This document shows positions 25,192 to 33,414 of a DNA stretch of 64,000 nt, piece by piece (position 1 is the first letter of the stretch; every line of letters starts with the position of its first letter). The notes below the pieces were generated by a model. It had not been told where the DNA came from. It was given only the letters and a program-made list of their open reading frames with translations, and ran no database searches. Source of the stretch: UBA6898 sp964463135 (GTDB lineage Bacteria > Nitrospirota > Thermodesulfovibrionia > Thermodesulfovibrionales > UBA6898); the NCBI GenBank assembly GCA_964463135.1, contig CAYXBA010000011.1, forward strand, positions 62,001 through 126,000. Reading direction: 5' to 3'. Position numbers and translations under genes: made by a program.

Positions 25192-25803
25192 ATGTCCACG
25201 AAGACTCTGAAATATGATACGACAAACGCAAAATCGCTTCTGCGGGAGGTCTCGGAAAGATCATCCCAGAACCTGTCTGCGTGCTATCAGTGCCGCAGAT
25301 GTGCGGCCGGCTGTCCTGTAGGTGAAGAGACAGGAGTCACCCCTGACCGGCTGATCAGAATGGTCATCCTCGGGGAGAGGGAAGAGGCGCTTAATAATCT
25401 GCTCGTCTGGCAATGCGTTGCCTGCTATACCTGCGGAACGCGCTGCCCGAACAATATCCAGACAGCCCGCATCACCGAGACGCTTAAGCAGATGTCAAAA
25501 GAGGCTCATCTCAAGCCGCTCAAACCGCGTGTTGCGGATTTCCACAGCTCTTTTATGAAGGCGACCGAACATGTGGGCCGCTTCAATGAGATCGAGGGCA
25601 TGGGCATATACGAAACAAAGACCGCGATCAATGAACTGAAGAAGGGCGATCTGCAGGCTGTTATTGAAGAGATGATGGGCCAGGCAAAACTCGGTCTGAA
25701 GATGATGAAGAAGAAGAGGATGCATTTCAAGGTGGACAAGGTGAAGAATGTGGCAGAGGTGAAGGCCCTGTACCGCAAGGCCAAACAGGGGAAGGGGGCA
25801 TGA
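25192..25803 (+). CDS. hdrC: Heterodisulfide reductase subunit C-like iron-sulfur protein
   Basis: 203-residue HdrC homologue with two complete [4Fe-4S] motifs: C31-C34-C37-(C41) in CYQCRRCAAGCP and C75-C78-C81-(C85) in CVACYTCGTRCP. The rest is helical and basic toward the C-terminus. HdrC passes electrons between HdrA and HdrB. ATG 25192 lies six bases after AGGAG; the GTG at 25189 is an alternative. It is the first gene of a six-gene cluster, and the stop overlaps the hdrB start by four bases (ATGA). No methanogen-type coenzyme M chemistry is expected in this context. Confidence 0.92.
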   Translation: MSTKTLKYDTTNAKSLLREVSERSSQNLSACYQCRRCAAGCPVGEETGVTPDRLIRMVILGEREEALNNLLVWQCVACYTCGTRCPNNIQTARITETLKQMSKEAHLKPLKPRVADFHSSFMKATEHVGRFNEIEGMGIYETKTAINELKKGDLQAVIEEMMGQAKLGLKMMKKKRMHFKVDKVKNVAEVKALYRKAKQGKGA

Positions 25804-26681
25804 CCATGGAAATGGCATATTATCCGGGATGTTCTCTGCACGCCTCGTCGCAGCTCTATGATATCCAGTGCAAGATGGTCTTCAGCAACTTGGGCATCGA
25901 GTTGAAAGAGATCGAGGACTGGAACTGCTGCGGTGCGACTGCTGCTGCCAAGACCGATGATTTCCTTGCCATAGCGCTCCCCGCGAGGAACCTCGGCATT
26001 GCCGATGCAACAGGCCTTTCCGAGATCGTGATACCCTGCTCCTCCTGCTACAGCAGGACCCTGATCTCGCAGCAGAGGATATCCTGCGACCCTGAGATCA
26101 GGGACGCCATTAATGCCGAGATCGGCAAAAAAGTCGAAGGGAAGATAAAGGTCTCGAACATCCTTGAGGTGTTGAGAACAAAGGTCGATTCGGGCGAGAT
26201 CGCGGCAAAGGCATCGAAGAAGCTCGCAGGGCTGAAGGCTGCCTGCTATTACGGCTGCCTGCTCACCCGTTTCCCGTGCGATGTCAAGGTGAGCGATGAT
26301 GTTGAAAATCCGCAGGGCATGGAGATCGTATGTAAGGCACTCGGCGCAGAGACCGTGGACTGGAGCTATAAGACAGACTGCTGCGGCGCTTCTGCTTCCG
26401 TGAATGATGCTGAAGAGTCACAGCTCCTCATGTCACGCATCATGAAAGACGCAGCTGCCCGCGGCGCTAACTGCTTTATCTCGACCTGTCCGCTCTGCCA
26501 GTTCAATCTCGATGCGTATCAGGATGAGGTCGGGAAAAAATACGGCATAACAGAGAGGCTGCCGGTCTATTTCATTACAGAACTTATCGGGCTTTCGATG
26601 GGATTCGATCCCATCCAGATGCAGGTTGACAGGCATCTGACCGATGCCATGCCTCTGTTAAAGGAGTTGAAACTGATATGA
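25800..26681 (+). CDS. hdrB: Heterodisulfide reductase subunit B-like protein (two CCG domains)
   Basis: 293-residue HdrB homologue. Both CCG cysteine motifs are complete: C11, CCG 43-45 and C80/C83 in the N-terminal half; C153, CC 194-195 (DCCGASAS) and C230/C233 (CPLC) in the C-terminal half. In methanogens these bind two unusual [4Fe-4S] clusters that reduce the heterodisulfide. Bacterial homologues in methylene-THF reductase complexes keep the motifs, but the acceptor is unknown. The start overlaps hdrC and the end overlaps hdrA (both ATGA), indicating strict stoichiometric coupling. Confidence 0.93.
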   Translation: MTMEMAYYPGCSLHASSQLYDIQCKMVFSNLGIELKEIEDWNCCGATAAAKTDDFLAIALPARNLGIADATGLSEIVIPCSSCYSRTLISQQRISCDPEIRDAINAEIGKKVEGKIKVSNILEVLRTKVDSGEIAAKASKKLAGLKAACYYGCLLTRFPCDVKVSDDVENPQGMEIVCKALGAETVDWSYKTDCCGASASVNDAEESQLLMSRIMKDAAARGANCFISTCPLCQFNLDAYQDEVGKKYGITERLPVYFITELIGLSMGFDPIQMQVDRHLTDAMPLLKELKLI

Positions 26682-29600
26682 GCCTGCTCTCTAATTCAAC
26701 CAAACGCGGTTCAGTCCTCATTGTCGGCGGCGGCATCGGCGGCATGCAGGCAGCCCTTGACCTTGCGGACAGCGGGTTCAAGGTGCATATGGTCCAGCGC
26801 GACCCGTCCATCGGCGGCACCATGGTGATGCTGGACAAGACCTTCCCGACCGGCGACTGCGCCATGTGCATGATATCGCCGAAGATGGTCGAGGCCGGCC
26901 GTCATCTGAATATTGATGTCCATACCCTTGCAGAGGTCGCCTCAATAGAGGGTGAGGCAGGCGATTTCAAGGTGAAGGTGAAGCTTGCCCCGCGGTATGT
27001 TGATGCTGACAAATGCACAGGCTGCGGCGACTGCGAGGTCAAATGCCCGAAGAAGGTATTGAGCGAATTCGACCAGAAGCTCGGAACGAGAAAGGCGGTG
27101 TACTCGCTCTTCCCCCAGGCAGTGCCGAACACCCGCGCGATCGATGCGACTCAGTGCCTCTGCCTCAACGATCCTGACAAGAAGCGCTGCCGCCTCTGCG
27201 AAAAGGCATGCAAGGCCGGCGCGATCAATTATGAGGACAAGGGCAAAGAGCTGGAGCTCAATGTCGGCGCTGTTATCCTGAGCCCCGGCCTGGAGAGATA
27301 CGATGCACGGGTCAGACAGGAACTCGGCCTTGGCCGCTGGCAGAACGTGGTCTCGTCCATCCAGTTCGAACGCATCCTTTCTGCATCTGGCCCGTACAAA
27401 GGCACTGTGCAGAGGCCGTCAGACCAGAAGCACCCGAAGAAGGTGGCCTGGATACAGTGCGTCGGTTCCAGGGACAACCATAATGCGAACCCCTGGTGCT
27501 CGTCTGTCTGCTGCATGTACGCCACAAAGCAGTCGATCATCGCAAAGGAACACGACAAGAACATCGAGCCCACCGTCTTCTATATGGAGATGCGTGCCTT
27601 CGGCAAGGACTTTGACAAATACGTTGAGCGCGCCAAGAACGAATACGGGGTGAGGTACCAGCGGGCAATGGTCTCTGCAGTGCGTGAAGAGCCCGGCACC
27701 GGGAACCTGCTCCTTAAATATGCTGCTGAAGACGGCAAGCTTGCTACAGAGAATTTTGATATGGTGGTCCTTTCGGTCGGGTTCCAGCCGCATTGCGATG
27801 CAGAGGCCTTTGCAAAGACCTTCGGCATCGATACGAATCATTACCTCTTCCCGAAGACATCTCCGTTTGCTCCGGTCAGGACCTCGCGTGACGGTATTTT
27901 TGTTTCCGGCATCTACCAGGGACCGAAGGATATACCCGAGACGGTCCTGCAGGGCAGCAGCGTTGCCGGAAGTGTCATGGCACTGCTTGCAGAGGCGAGG
28001 GGGACCGAGACGGTCGAGAAGGAACTGCCGCAGGAGAAGGACGTTGCAGGCGAAGCACCGAGGATCGGCGTGTTTGTCTGTCATTGCGGAACGAACATAG
28101 CGTCGACCGTAAATATCGATGAGGTGGTCAATGCAGTGAAGGACCAGCCTGGCGTCACCTACGTGACCAACACCATTTATGCCTGCGCCCAGGACAATCA
28201 GGACATGATCAAGCAGACGATCAAGGACCAGAACCTGAACAGGGTCGTTATTGCATCCTGCACGCCGAGGACGCATGAGAAGCTTTTCCAGGAGACGATC
28301 CGTGAGGCAGGTCTGAACAAATATCTCTTTGACCTTGCGGATATCCGAGAGCAATGCTCCTGGTGCCATAAGGGCCAGAACGAGGTTGCTACAAAGAAGG
28401 CTATCGGCATCGTGAAGATGTCTGTCGCAAAGTCGAGGCTGCAGGAACCGCTGCATAGCGAGACCGTAGGTGTGACGCCGTCCTGTCTGATCATCGGCGG
28501 AGGCATTGCAGGCATGACCGCTGCGCTCTCGCTTGCTGATCAGGGATTCCCGGTGCATATTATTGAGAAGGACAACGAACTTGGCGGTCTGGTCAAAAAT
28601 GTGTACCGGACGCTTGAGGGGCTGGATGTGCAGGAGTTCCTGAAGGACCGGATCGGCGCGGTCATTGAGCATCCGAAGATCACGGTCCATACCAACGTTG
28701 AGGTGAAGAAGACCGACGGGTTTGTCGGCAATTTCAATACTACGCTAACCGATGGAAGCACCATAGATCACGGCGCTGTCATCCTTGCTACCGGCGGCAT
28801 CGAATACCGGCCGACAGAGTATCTGTATGGACAGAGCGATAATGTCATCACGCAGCGGCAGCTCGAAAAGAGGATCGCCGAGGGTGAGAACCCGAAGGCA
28901 GGAGAGCGGTACGTGATGGTCCAGTGCGTCGGCTCGCGTGAAGAGCCGAACCAATACTGCTCGCGTGTCTGCTGTCAGGATGCGGTCAGGAACGCCATTG
29001 TGCTCAAGGAACGGAACCCTGAGTCAGAGGTTGTGATCATCTATCGCGACATCAGGACCTATGGCCTGCGTGAGGATTACTACAAGAAGGCCCGCGATCT
29101 GGGTGTCATCTTTGTGCGTTACGATGTTACGAATAAGCCCCGGGTGGAGCAGGCAGGAAATCGTGTCTATGTGAAGACCTGGGACTTCATGCTCAATAAG
29201 GATATCTCGTTCGATGCGGACTGGCTGGTGCTTTCGACCGGTCTGAGACCGCATCCGTCGACCGAGCAGGTCGGCGCCATGTACAAGGTGACCAGGAACC
29301 CTGACGGGTATTTCCTTGAGGCGCATGTGAAGCTCCGTCCCGTTGATTTCCCGAGCGAAGGGCTCTTTGTTGCCGGGCTTGGCCATGCGCCGAAGAATAT
29401 CGATGAGACGGTTACGCAGGCGCTTGCTGCTTCGGGCCGGGCCGGTGTTGTTCTCTCGCACGAGCGGCTTGCAGTATCCGGCATCATCGCAAAGCATAAG
29501 CGTGAGCTCTGCATGTCCTGTCTGAGCTGTCTGAGGGTCTGCCCGTTCGGTTCGCCGTATATCGACGAAGACGGCAAGATATCGCACAATGAGGTCAAAT

Positions 29601-29728
29601 GCATGGGCTGCGGGATCTGCGCAGGAATCTGTCCGGCAAAGGCGTTCCAGGTGAACAATTTCCGTGACGACCAGATCCTTGCCATGATCGACGCGGCTGT
29701 GGAGTCGGAGCCCGGAGTGGTCAACTGA
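26678..29728 (+). CDS. hdrA: Tandem heterodisulfide reductase subunit A (two FAD modules, multiple Fe-S)
   Basis: 1016 residues, about one and a half HdrA units. First module: FAD motif GGGIGGMQAALDLADSG (residues 17-33), CAMC at 61-64, inserted ferredoxin CTGCGDCEVKCP at 113-124, further Cys cluster at 160-178 and CVGSRD near 263. Second module: N-terminal HdrA domain from about 460 (VCHCGTN), second FAD motif GGGIAGMTAALSLADQG near 604, CVGSREE near 748, and C-terminal ferredoxin motifs CMSCLSCLRVCP (about 945) and CMGCGICAGICP (about 974). HdrA is the flavin-based electron-bifurcating subunit. Single-unit HdrA is about 650 residues, so this is a fused form with two flavin sites. Confidence 0.92.
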   Translation: MSLLSNSTKRGSVLIVGGGIGGMQAALDLADSGFKVHMVQRDPSIGGTMVMLDKTFPTGDCAMCMISPKMVEAGRHLNIDVHTLAEVASIEGEAGDFKVKVKLAPRYVDADKCTGCGDCEVKCPKKVLSEFDQKLGTRKAVYSLFPQAVPNTRAIDATQCLCLNDPDKKRCRLCEKACKAGAINYEDKGKELELNVGAVILSPGLERYDARVRQELGLGRWQNVVSSIQFERILSASGPYKGTVQRPSDQKHPKKVAWIQCVGSRDNHNANPWCSSVCCMYATKQSIIAKEHDKNIEPTVFYMEMRAFGKDFDKYVERAKNEYGVRYQRAMVSAVREEPGTGNLLLKYAAEDGKLATENFDMVVLSVGFQPHCDAEAFAKTFGIDTNHYLFPKTSPFAPVRTSRDGIFVSGIYQGPKDIPETVLQGSSVAGSVMALLAEARGTETVEKELPQEKDVAGEAPRIGVFVCHCGTNIASTVNIDEVVNAVKDQPGVTYVTNTIYACAQDNQDMIKQTIKDQNLNRVVIASCTPRTHEKLFQETIREAGLNKYLFDLADIREQCSWCHKGQNEVATKKAIGIVKMSVAKSRLQEPLHSETVGVTPSCLIIGGGIAGMTAALSLADQGFPVHIIEKDNELGGLVKNVYRTLEGLDVQEFLKDRIGAVIEHPKITVHTNVEVKKTDGFVGNFNTTLTDGSTIDHGAVILATGGIEYRPTEYLYGQSDNVITQRQLEKRIAEGENPKAGERYVMVQCVGSREEPNQYCSRVCCQDAVRNAIVLKERNPESEVVIIYRDIRTYGLREDYYKKARDLGVIFVRYDVTNKPRVEQAGNRVYVKTWDFMLNKDISFDADWLVLSTGLRPHPSTEQVGAMYKVTRNPDGYFLEAHVKLRPVDFPSEGLFVAGLGHAPKNIDETVTQALAASGRAGVVLSHERLAVSGIIAKHKRELCMSCLSCLRVCPFGSPYIDEDGKISHNEVKCMGCGICAGICPAKAFQVNNFRDDQILAMIDAAVESEPGVVN

Positions 29729-29760
29729 CAGGGATCACATAATTTGTAATTACAATTGAT

Positions 29761-29867
29761 CGAACACCCTCTCCCCAGCCCTCCCCCCTCAATGGGGAGG
29801 GAGTAGAGGTGGACCCCGCACTGGCTTAAGGCCCCTACTGTTGGTGAGGGGAGGGGAGGGTGTCCAA
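29761..29867. repeat. GC-rich palindromic repeat between hdrA and mvhD
   Basis: Long inverted arms: GAACACCCTCTCCCC at the left and GGGGAGGGGAGGGTGTCC at the right, with inner CCCTCCCCCC / GGGGAGGGAG arms. It occupies most of the 200-base hdrA-mvhD gap and resembles the other two GC-rich palindromes in this window. Confidence 0.65.
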
Positions 29868-29927
29868 GATAATGTGTTAATAATGTTATGGTTCTGCTAA
29901 TAAGTGAACAGAGAGAGGAGACAATAG

Positions 29928-30422
29928 ATGGCTGATGTCGCAGAAGCAGCAGAGCAGAAGATGGTTTCTGCCATAGAGAAGCCGCACGAGATACCTGTTT
30001 CATGGGAGCCGAATGTGCTTGCCTTTGCCTGCCATTACTGCGCCTTTGCAGCAGCAGACCTCGCAGGCGTGATGCGGCTTTCCTATCCGCCGAACGTGAA
30101 GATCATCAGGCTGCCCTGCACAGGCAAGCTCGATCATATCCATATCCTGCGTGCCTTTGAGCGCGGCGTAGACGGTGTCTTTGTCGCTGGTTGACTGGTC
30201 GGACAATGTCATTACCTGGAAGGTAATAAGTTCGCAGCACGCAGAATAGAGTATGCAAAGAAGCTCCTGGCAAAGGTCAATATAGACCCGGCAAGGATCG
30301 AGATGTACAACCTGTCGGCAGCGCAGGGACCACGATGGGCCGAGATCTGCACCAAGTTCACCGAGAAGATCAGGAACATGGGGCCGTCTCCTATCTGGTT
30401 TGCAAAGCATAAGGCAAAATAA
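29928..30422 (+). CDS. mvhD: MvhD-family subunit, selenoprotein (in-frame TGA read as Sec at residue 89)
   Basis: 164 residues if TGA 30192-30194 is decoded as selenocysteine. Upstream sequence (WEPNVLAFACHYCAFAAADL; C35, C38, C64) and downstream sequence (GQCHYLEGN, C94, to AKHKAK, stop TAA 30420) are both conserved MvhD in one frame. Most relatives have GCHPGDCHY at this site, so Sec replaces the [2Fe-2S]-region Cys. A 7-bp hairpin with GGA loop follows at 30211-30227, at the distance expected of a bacterial SECIS. MvhD transfers electrons between HdrA and its partner oxidoreductase. Automatic callers would truncate this gene to 88 residues. Confidence 0.9.
30195..30230 (+). promoter_or_regulatory. 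SECIS-like element following the mvhD TGA
   Basis: Within the coding region, ATTACCT (30211-30217) pairs perfectly with AGGTAAT (30221-30227) around the loop GGA. The apical G residues lie about 23 bases after the TGA, within the range used by bacterial SECIS elements recognised by SelB. The selA/B/C/D genes are not in this window. Confidence 0.7.
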
Positions 30423-30448
30423 GAAAGATTGGCTGTACATTATTGAAT

Positions 30449-30523
30449 AAATCTCCCCTCTCACCTCTTTGTCAAAGAGGGGTAAATTCCTCCCTTTGGA
30501 AAAGGGAGGTTAGGAGGGATTTA
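30449..30523. repeat. GC-rich double-hairpin repeat between mvhD and metV
   Basis: Outer arms AAATCTCCC / GGAGGGATTT enclose two hairpins, CCTCTTTGTCAAAGAGG (30464-30480) and CCTCCCTTTGGAAAAGGGAGG (30489-30509). Same general type as the repeats at 8990 and 29761. It may act as a stabiliser or mild terminator inside the operon. Confidence 0.65.
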
Positions 30524-30573
30524 CTGATTACCATGTGCATACTATTTTATGCGTATAAAAGGAGTAATGAAAA

Positions 30574-31281
30574 ATGATAGTAGGCCAGCAAAAGCCGTTC
30601 GATGAGATCTGGGAGATGGTCAAGGGTTTCAGGAAGATCCTTGTATACGGCTGCAATACGTGCGTGGCGATCTGCCATGCCGGAGGCGGCAAAGAGGCGG
30701 AGATCCTTACGACGATGCTTCGCATGAAGGCAACACAGGAAGGGGTCGATATGCAGGTGGACAATGCTGCGATCGAACGCCACTGTGAGCCTGAATTCTT
30801 TGAACCGCTGGACGAGAAGGTGCGGTCATACGATCTGGTCCTTTCGACCGCATGTGGTGTTGGCGTCAACTTTCTTGCTGACCGGCTTGCAGGGACCATC
30901 CCGGTATATCCGGGGATCAACACCAGCTTTTTCGGCGCTGTGCCTGAGGCCGGGTTCTTTGTCGAGCTCTGCGGCGGCTGCGGCAACTGCATCCTCCATC
31001 TGACCGGCGGCATCTGCCCGGTTGTGCGCTGCTCCAAGTCACTCATGAACGGGCCCTGCGGCGGTACGGACAAGGGCAAGTGCGAGGTGAGCAGTGAGAT
31101 CGACTGCGCCTGGTATCTGATCGTGGAACGCATGAAGAAGCTCGGCACACTCGAAAAACTGTTCGAGGTCCAGCCTCCCCGTGACTGGTCGACCGCGACC
31201 CACGGCGGTCCGCGCAGGGTGTCGCTTGAACATATTCGCGCATATGAGGCCGAAGAAGAAAAGAAAGCGGAGGTCAAATAG
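30574..31281 (+). CDS. metV: Methylene-THF reductase zinc/Fe-S subunit (MetV)
   Basis: 235-residue MetV (MTHFR_C) protein. The N-terminal cluster motif is GCNTCVAICHAGG (C27, C30, C34). The C-terminal cysteine-rich region (about residues 132-172) reads ELCGGCGNCILHLTGG followed by CPVVRCSK and NGPCGGTDKGKCE. MetV binds Fe-S clusters and forms a complex with MetF, passing electrons to its flavin. GGAG at 30561-30564 precedes ATG 30574. The metF start codon follows the stop directly, with no spacing. Confidence 0.92.
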   Translation: MIVGQQKPFDEIWEMVKGFRKILVYGCNTCVAICHAGGGKEAEILTTMLRMKATQEGVDMQVDNAAIERHCEPEFFEPLDEKVRSYDLVLSTACGVGVNFLADRLAGTIPVYPGINTSFFGAVPEAGFFVELCGGCGNCILHLTGGICPVVRCSKSLMNGPCGGTDKGKCEVSSEIDCAWYLIVERMKKLGTLEKLFEVQPPRDWSTATHGGPRRVSLEHIRAYEAEEEKKAEVK

Positions 31282-32259
31282 ATGAAGAGCGGCAGTAATC
31301 TCGAAAAAGTAATTGCGAGCGGCAAGCCTGCAGTCACCGCAGAGCTCGGCCCTCCCATGTCCGCTGATCCCCATGAAATTATCAAGAAGGCAGGCATCCT
31401 GAAGGGCTTCTGCGATGCAGCCAATATCACCGACTGCCAGACAGCTGTTGTGCGCATATCGAGTATCGCCGCAGCCTATATCGCGCAGCAGCAGGGGCTC
31501 GAACCGGTCATGCAGATGACCTGCCGGGACCGGAACCGCATAGCGATGCAGGCCGATCTGCTCGGTGCTGCAGCGCTTGGGCTCAAGAACTGCCTCTGCA
31601 TCGCGGGCGATCATCAGAAGTTCAGTGCAGCCGGAAGACTGAAGGGCCATCCCGGTGCAAAGAACGTCTATGACGTGGATACCTGTCAGCTTGTCGGTAT
31701 CATGAAGAAGATGCGCGACGAAGGGTTGCAGCAGGGCGGGGACAAACTCGAGGTTGCACCGAAATTCTTTATCGGCGCTTCCTGGACACCGATGGGCGAT
31801 CCGATGGATTTCCGTCCGTACAACCTCAAGAAGAAGGTTGACGCAGGGGCAGATTTTATCCAGACACAGGGCATCTATGACATGGAGACATTCAAGTCCC
31901 AGATGGAAAAGGCGAGGAACCTCGGCCTGCATGAGCGGACCGCCATCCTTGCCGGCATCATCGTGCCGAAGAGTGCGATGATGCTTAAGTATATGGACTC
32001 CTCAGTTGCGGGCGTTACCGTGCCGAAGCCGCTGATCGACCGCATGATGAAGGCGAAAGAGGCTGCTGGTGATGACAAGAAGAAGATGAAGGAACTGCAG
32101 GAGCAGGAAGGCATCAAGATCACGGTCGAGCTTGTGCAGCAGGCCCTTGAGATACCGGGCATCAAAGGTGTCCATATCCAGGCGATAGAGTGGGAGACCG
32201 CCATGGAGCCGATCGTCAAGGCAGCAGGGCTTTATCCCAGGCCTGTGTTCAGCGACTAG
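31282..32259 (+). CDS. metF: Methylenetetrahydrofolate reductase
   Basis: 325-residue MetF TIM-barrel flavoprotein that reduces methylene-THF to methyl-THF. Family marks include AVTAELGPP near the start (the Glu is the catalytic acid), VMQMTCRDRNR (about residue 75; T and R contact FAD/folate), CIAGDHQKFS, AGADFIQTQGIYD near 192 and AGIIVPKSAMM. It ends the cluster hdrCBA-mvhD-metVF, the gene content of the acetogenic MetFV-HdrABC-MvhD complex. A strong terminator follows. There is no C-terminal SAM-binding domain, as expected for bacterial enzymes. Confidence 0.94.
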   Translation: MKSGSNLEKVIASGKPAVTAELGPPMSADPHEIIKKAGILKGFCDAANITDCQTAVVRISSIAAAYIAQQQGLEPVMQMTCRDRNRIAMQADLLGAAALGLKNCLCIAGDHQKFSAAGRLKGHPGAKNVYDVDTCQLVGIMKKMRDEGLQQGGDKLEVAPKFFIGASWTPMGDPMDFRPYNLKKKVDAGADFIQTQGIYDMETFKSQMEKARNLGLHERTAILAGIIVPKSAMMLKYMDSSVAGVTVPKPLIDRMMKAKEAAGDDKKKMKELQEQEGIKITVELVQQALEIPGIKGVHIQAIEWETAMEPIVKAAGLYPRPVFSD

Positions 32260-32288
32260 AAGAAGCGTTAAAGAGCAGGAAAAACAGA

Positions 32289-32323
32289 AGAGGCAGGGGC
32301 ATACTCCTGCCTCTTTATTCTTT
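32289..32323 (+). terminator. Rho-independent terminator after metF
   Basis: 9-bp perfect stem AGAGGCAGG / CCTGCCTCT with an 8-base loop, followed by TTATTCTTT. It closes the hdr-met operon about 30 bases after the metF stop. Confidence 0.85.
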
Positions 32324-32362
32324 AGACGGGCCTCTAATCCCGCCCATGAAATGAGATGAAAA

Positions 32363-33385
32363 GTGAGTGACATGAAAAAGGCCATCGCTGTTTTCGGCAG
32401 TAACCCCCTCGGGCCGTCGCGGAAGGTGAAAGCAGCCATTCGCAAAGCGGTCAAGGACATAAATATCTTTTCTGGTGACGGACTGGCGCGTCTCGAAAGG
32501 CTGTTTCTTTCGAAATATGGAACGGACAGGGAGAGTCTGCTCTTTGCCAATTCCATAAGAGAACTTTGTTTTGCGATATGCCGAAGCCTCCGGCCGAAAA
32601 AGGTCCTGATCGTCGGGCCGGCGCCGGGCATATACCAGGAAGCTGCCCTTGCAGCGGGTGCAGCTGTTGTCCTACTGTCAGCTACTGAAAAAAACTTCTT
32701 CCTCCCGGACATGCCCGATTTGGTCGAAAAGGCTGACCACTGTGATCTTGTATTTATCGCAAATCCGAACAGGATAAGCGGCATGGTCCTGTCGGAGACT
32801 GTCTTGAAACAGCTGCTCGCAGCTCTTTCTTTGAAAGACAGCATTACTGTGATCGATGAATCCCTTATTGAGTTTGTGGATGATGAGGGCTGCATCAAAA
32901 GAGCGGCCAACAGCAGCAAGCTGATCGTTCTGAGAAGTACAGCCAGCTACTTTGGTCTGCCGGGACTGGAGCTTGCATGGGTCTCTGCCGGCCCGGCGCT
33001 GATCGAGTCCCTGCGGCGTGCTGTTCAGAGCGGTCCGTCTGTCCCTGCGATCGCGGCAGCGCGAACGGCACTCAGGGATAAGACGTACCGAAAGGCCACG
33101 GAGCGGTTCATGAAAGAGGAGAAGAGTTTCCTGCGGAAAGCGATTGCCGACATGCCGGGCATGATCATGTATGATTCGAACACCAATCTTTTTCTTCTGG
33201 ATGCCGGTGACCGTGCCGCGGAGATCGCACGCAGGGCAGCCTGGGCCGGGCCAGCTGTTGCGCAGTGTTCAGATATTGCAGGGCTTGGCAGTCAATTTCT
33301 CAGGGTCGCAGTGATGAAGCATGACCATAATCTTAAATTTATCAAGATGCTCAAAGGGATCAAGGCTGAAACGAAAGCGTTGTAG
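32363..33385 (+). CDS. Aminotransferase-fold protein lacking the PLP lysine
   Basis: About 340 residues with the overall pattern of class I/II aminotransferases of the HisC/CobD group. Visible are the N-terminal NPLGPS, the Asn-rich loop FIANPNRISG, the Asp of VIDESLIEF and the C-terminal FLRVAVM Arg. At the lysine site the expected form is S-x-T-K...PGLRLGY; here it reads RSTASYFGLPGLELAW, so Lys is Ser (about residue 195) and the following Arg is Glu. PLP cannot be bound as a Schiff base, so the protein is likely a pseudoenzyme. Start GTG 32363 or ATG 32372. It lies after the metF terminator and is convergent with the HD-GYP gene. Confidence 0.8.
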   Translation: MSDMKKAIAVFGSNPLGPSRKVKAAIRKAVKDINIFSGDGLARLERLFLSKYGTDRESLLFANSIRELCFAICRSLRPKKVLIVGPAPGIYQEAALAAGAAVVLLSATEKNFFLPDMPDLVEKADHCDLVFIANPNRISGMVLSETVLKQLLAALSLKDSITVIDESLIEFVDDEGCIKRAANSSKLIVLRSTASYFGLPGLELAWVSAGPALIESLRRAVQSGPSVPAIAAARTALRDKTYRKATERFMKEEKSFLRKAIADMPGMIMYDSNTNLFLLDAGDRAAEIARRAAWAGPAVAQCSDIAGLGSQFLRVAVMKHDHNLKFIKMLKGIKAETKAL

Positions 33386-33414
33386 GCCGGCTCTTCGTAA
33401 GGGCAGGTGACTGG

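Noticed and set aside
27419..28690. A 423-residue frame antisense to hdrA
   Set aside because: Overlaps the well-supported hdrA along its whole length; composition is that of a shadow frame.
30192..30194. mvhD as a truncated pseudogene
   Set aside because: The frame continues without shift into conserved sequence, and Cys is the residue found there in relatives, which is the pattern of Sec rather than decay.
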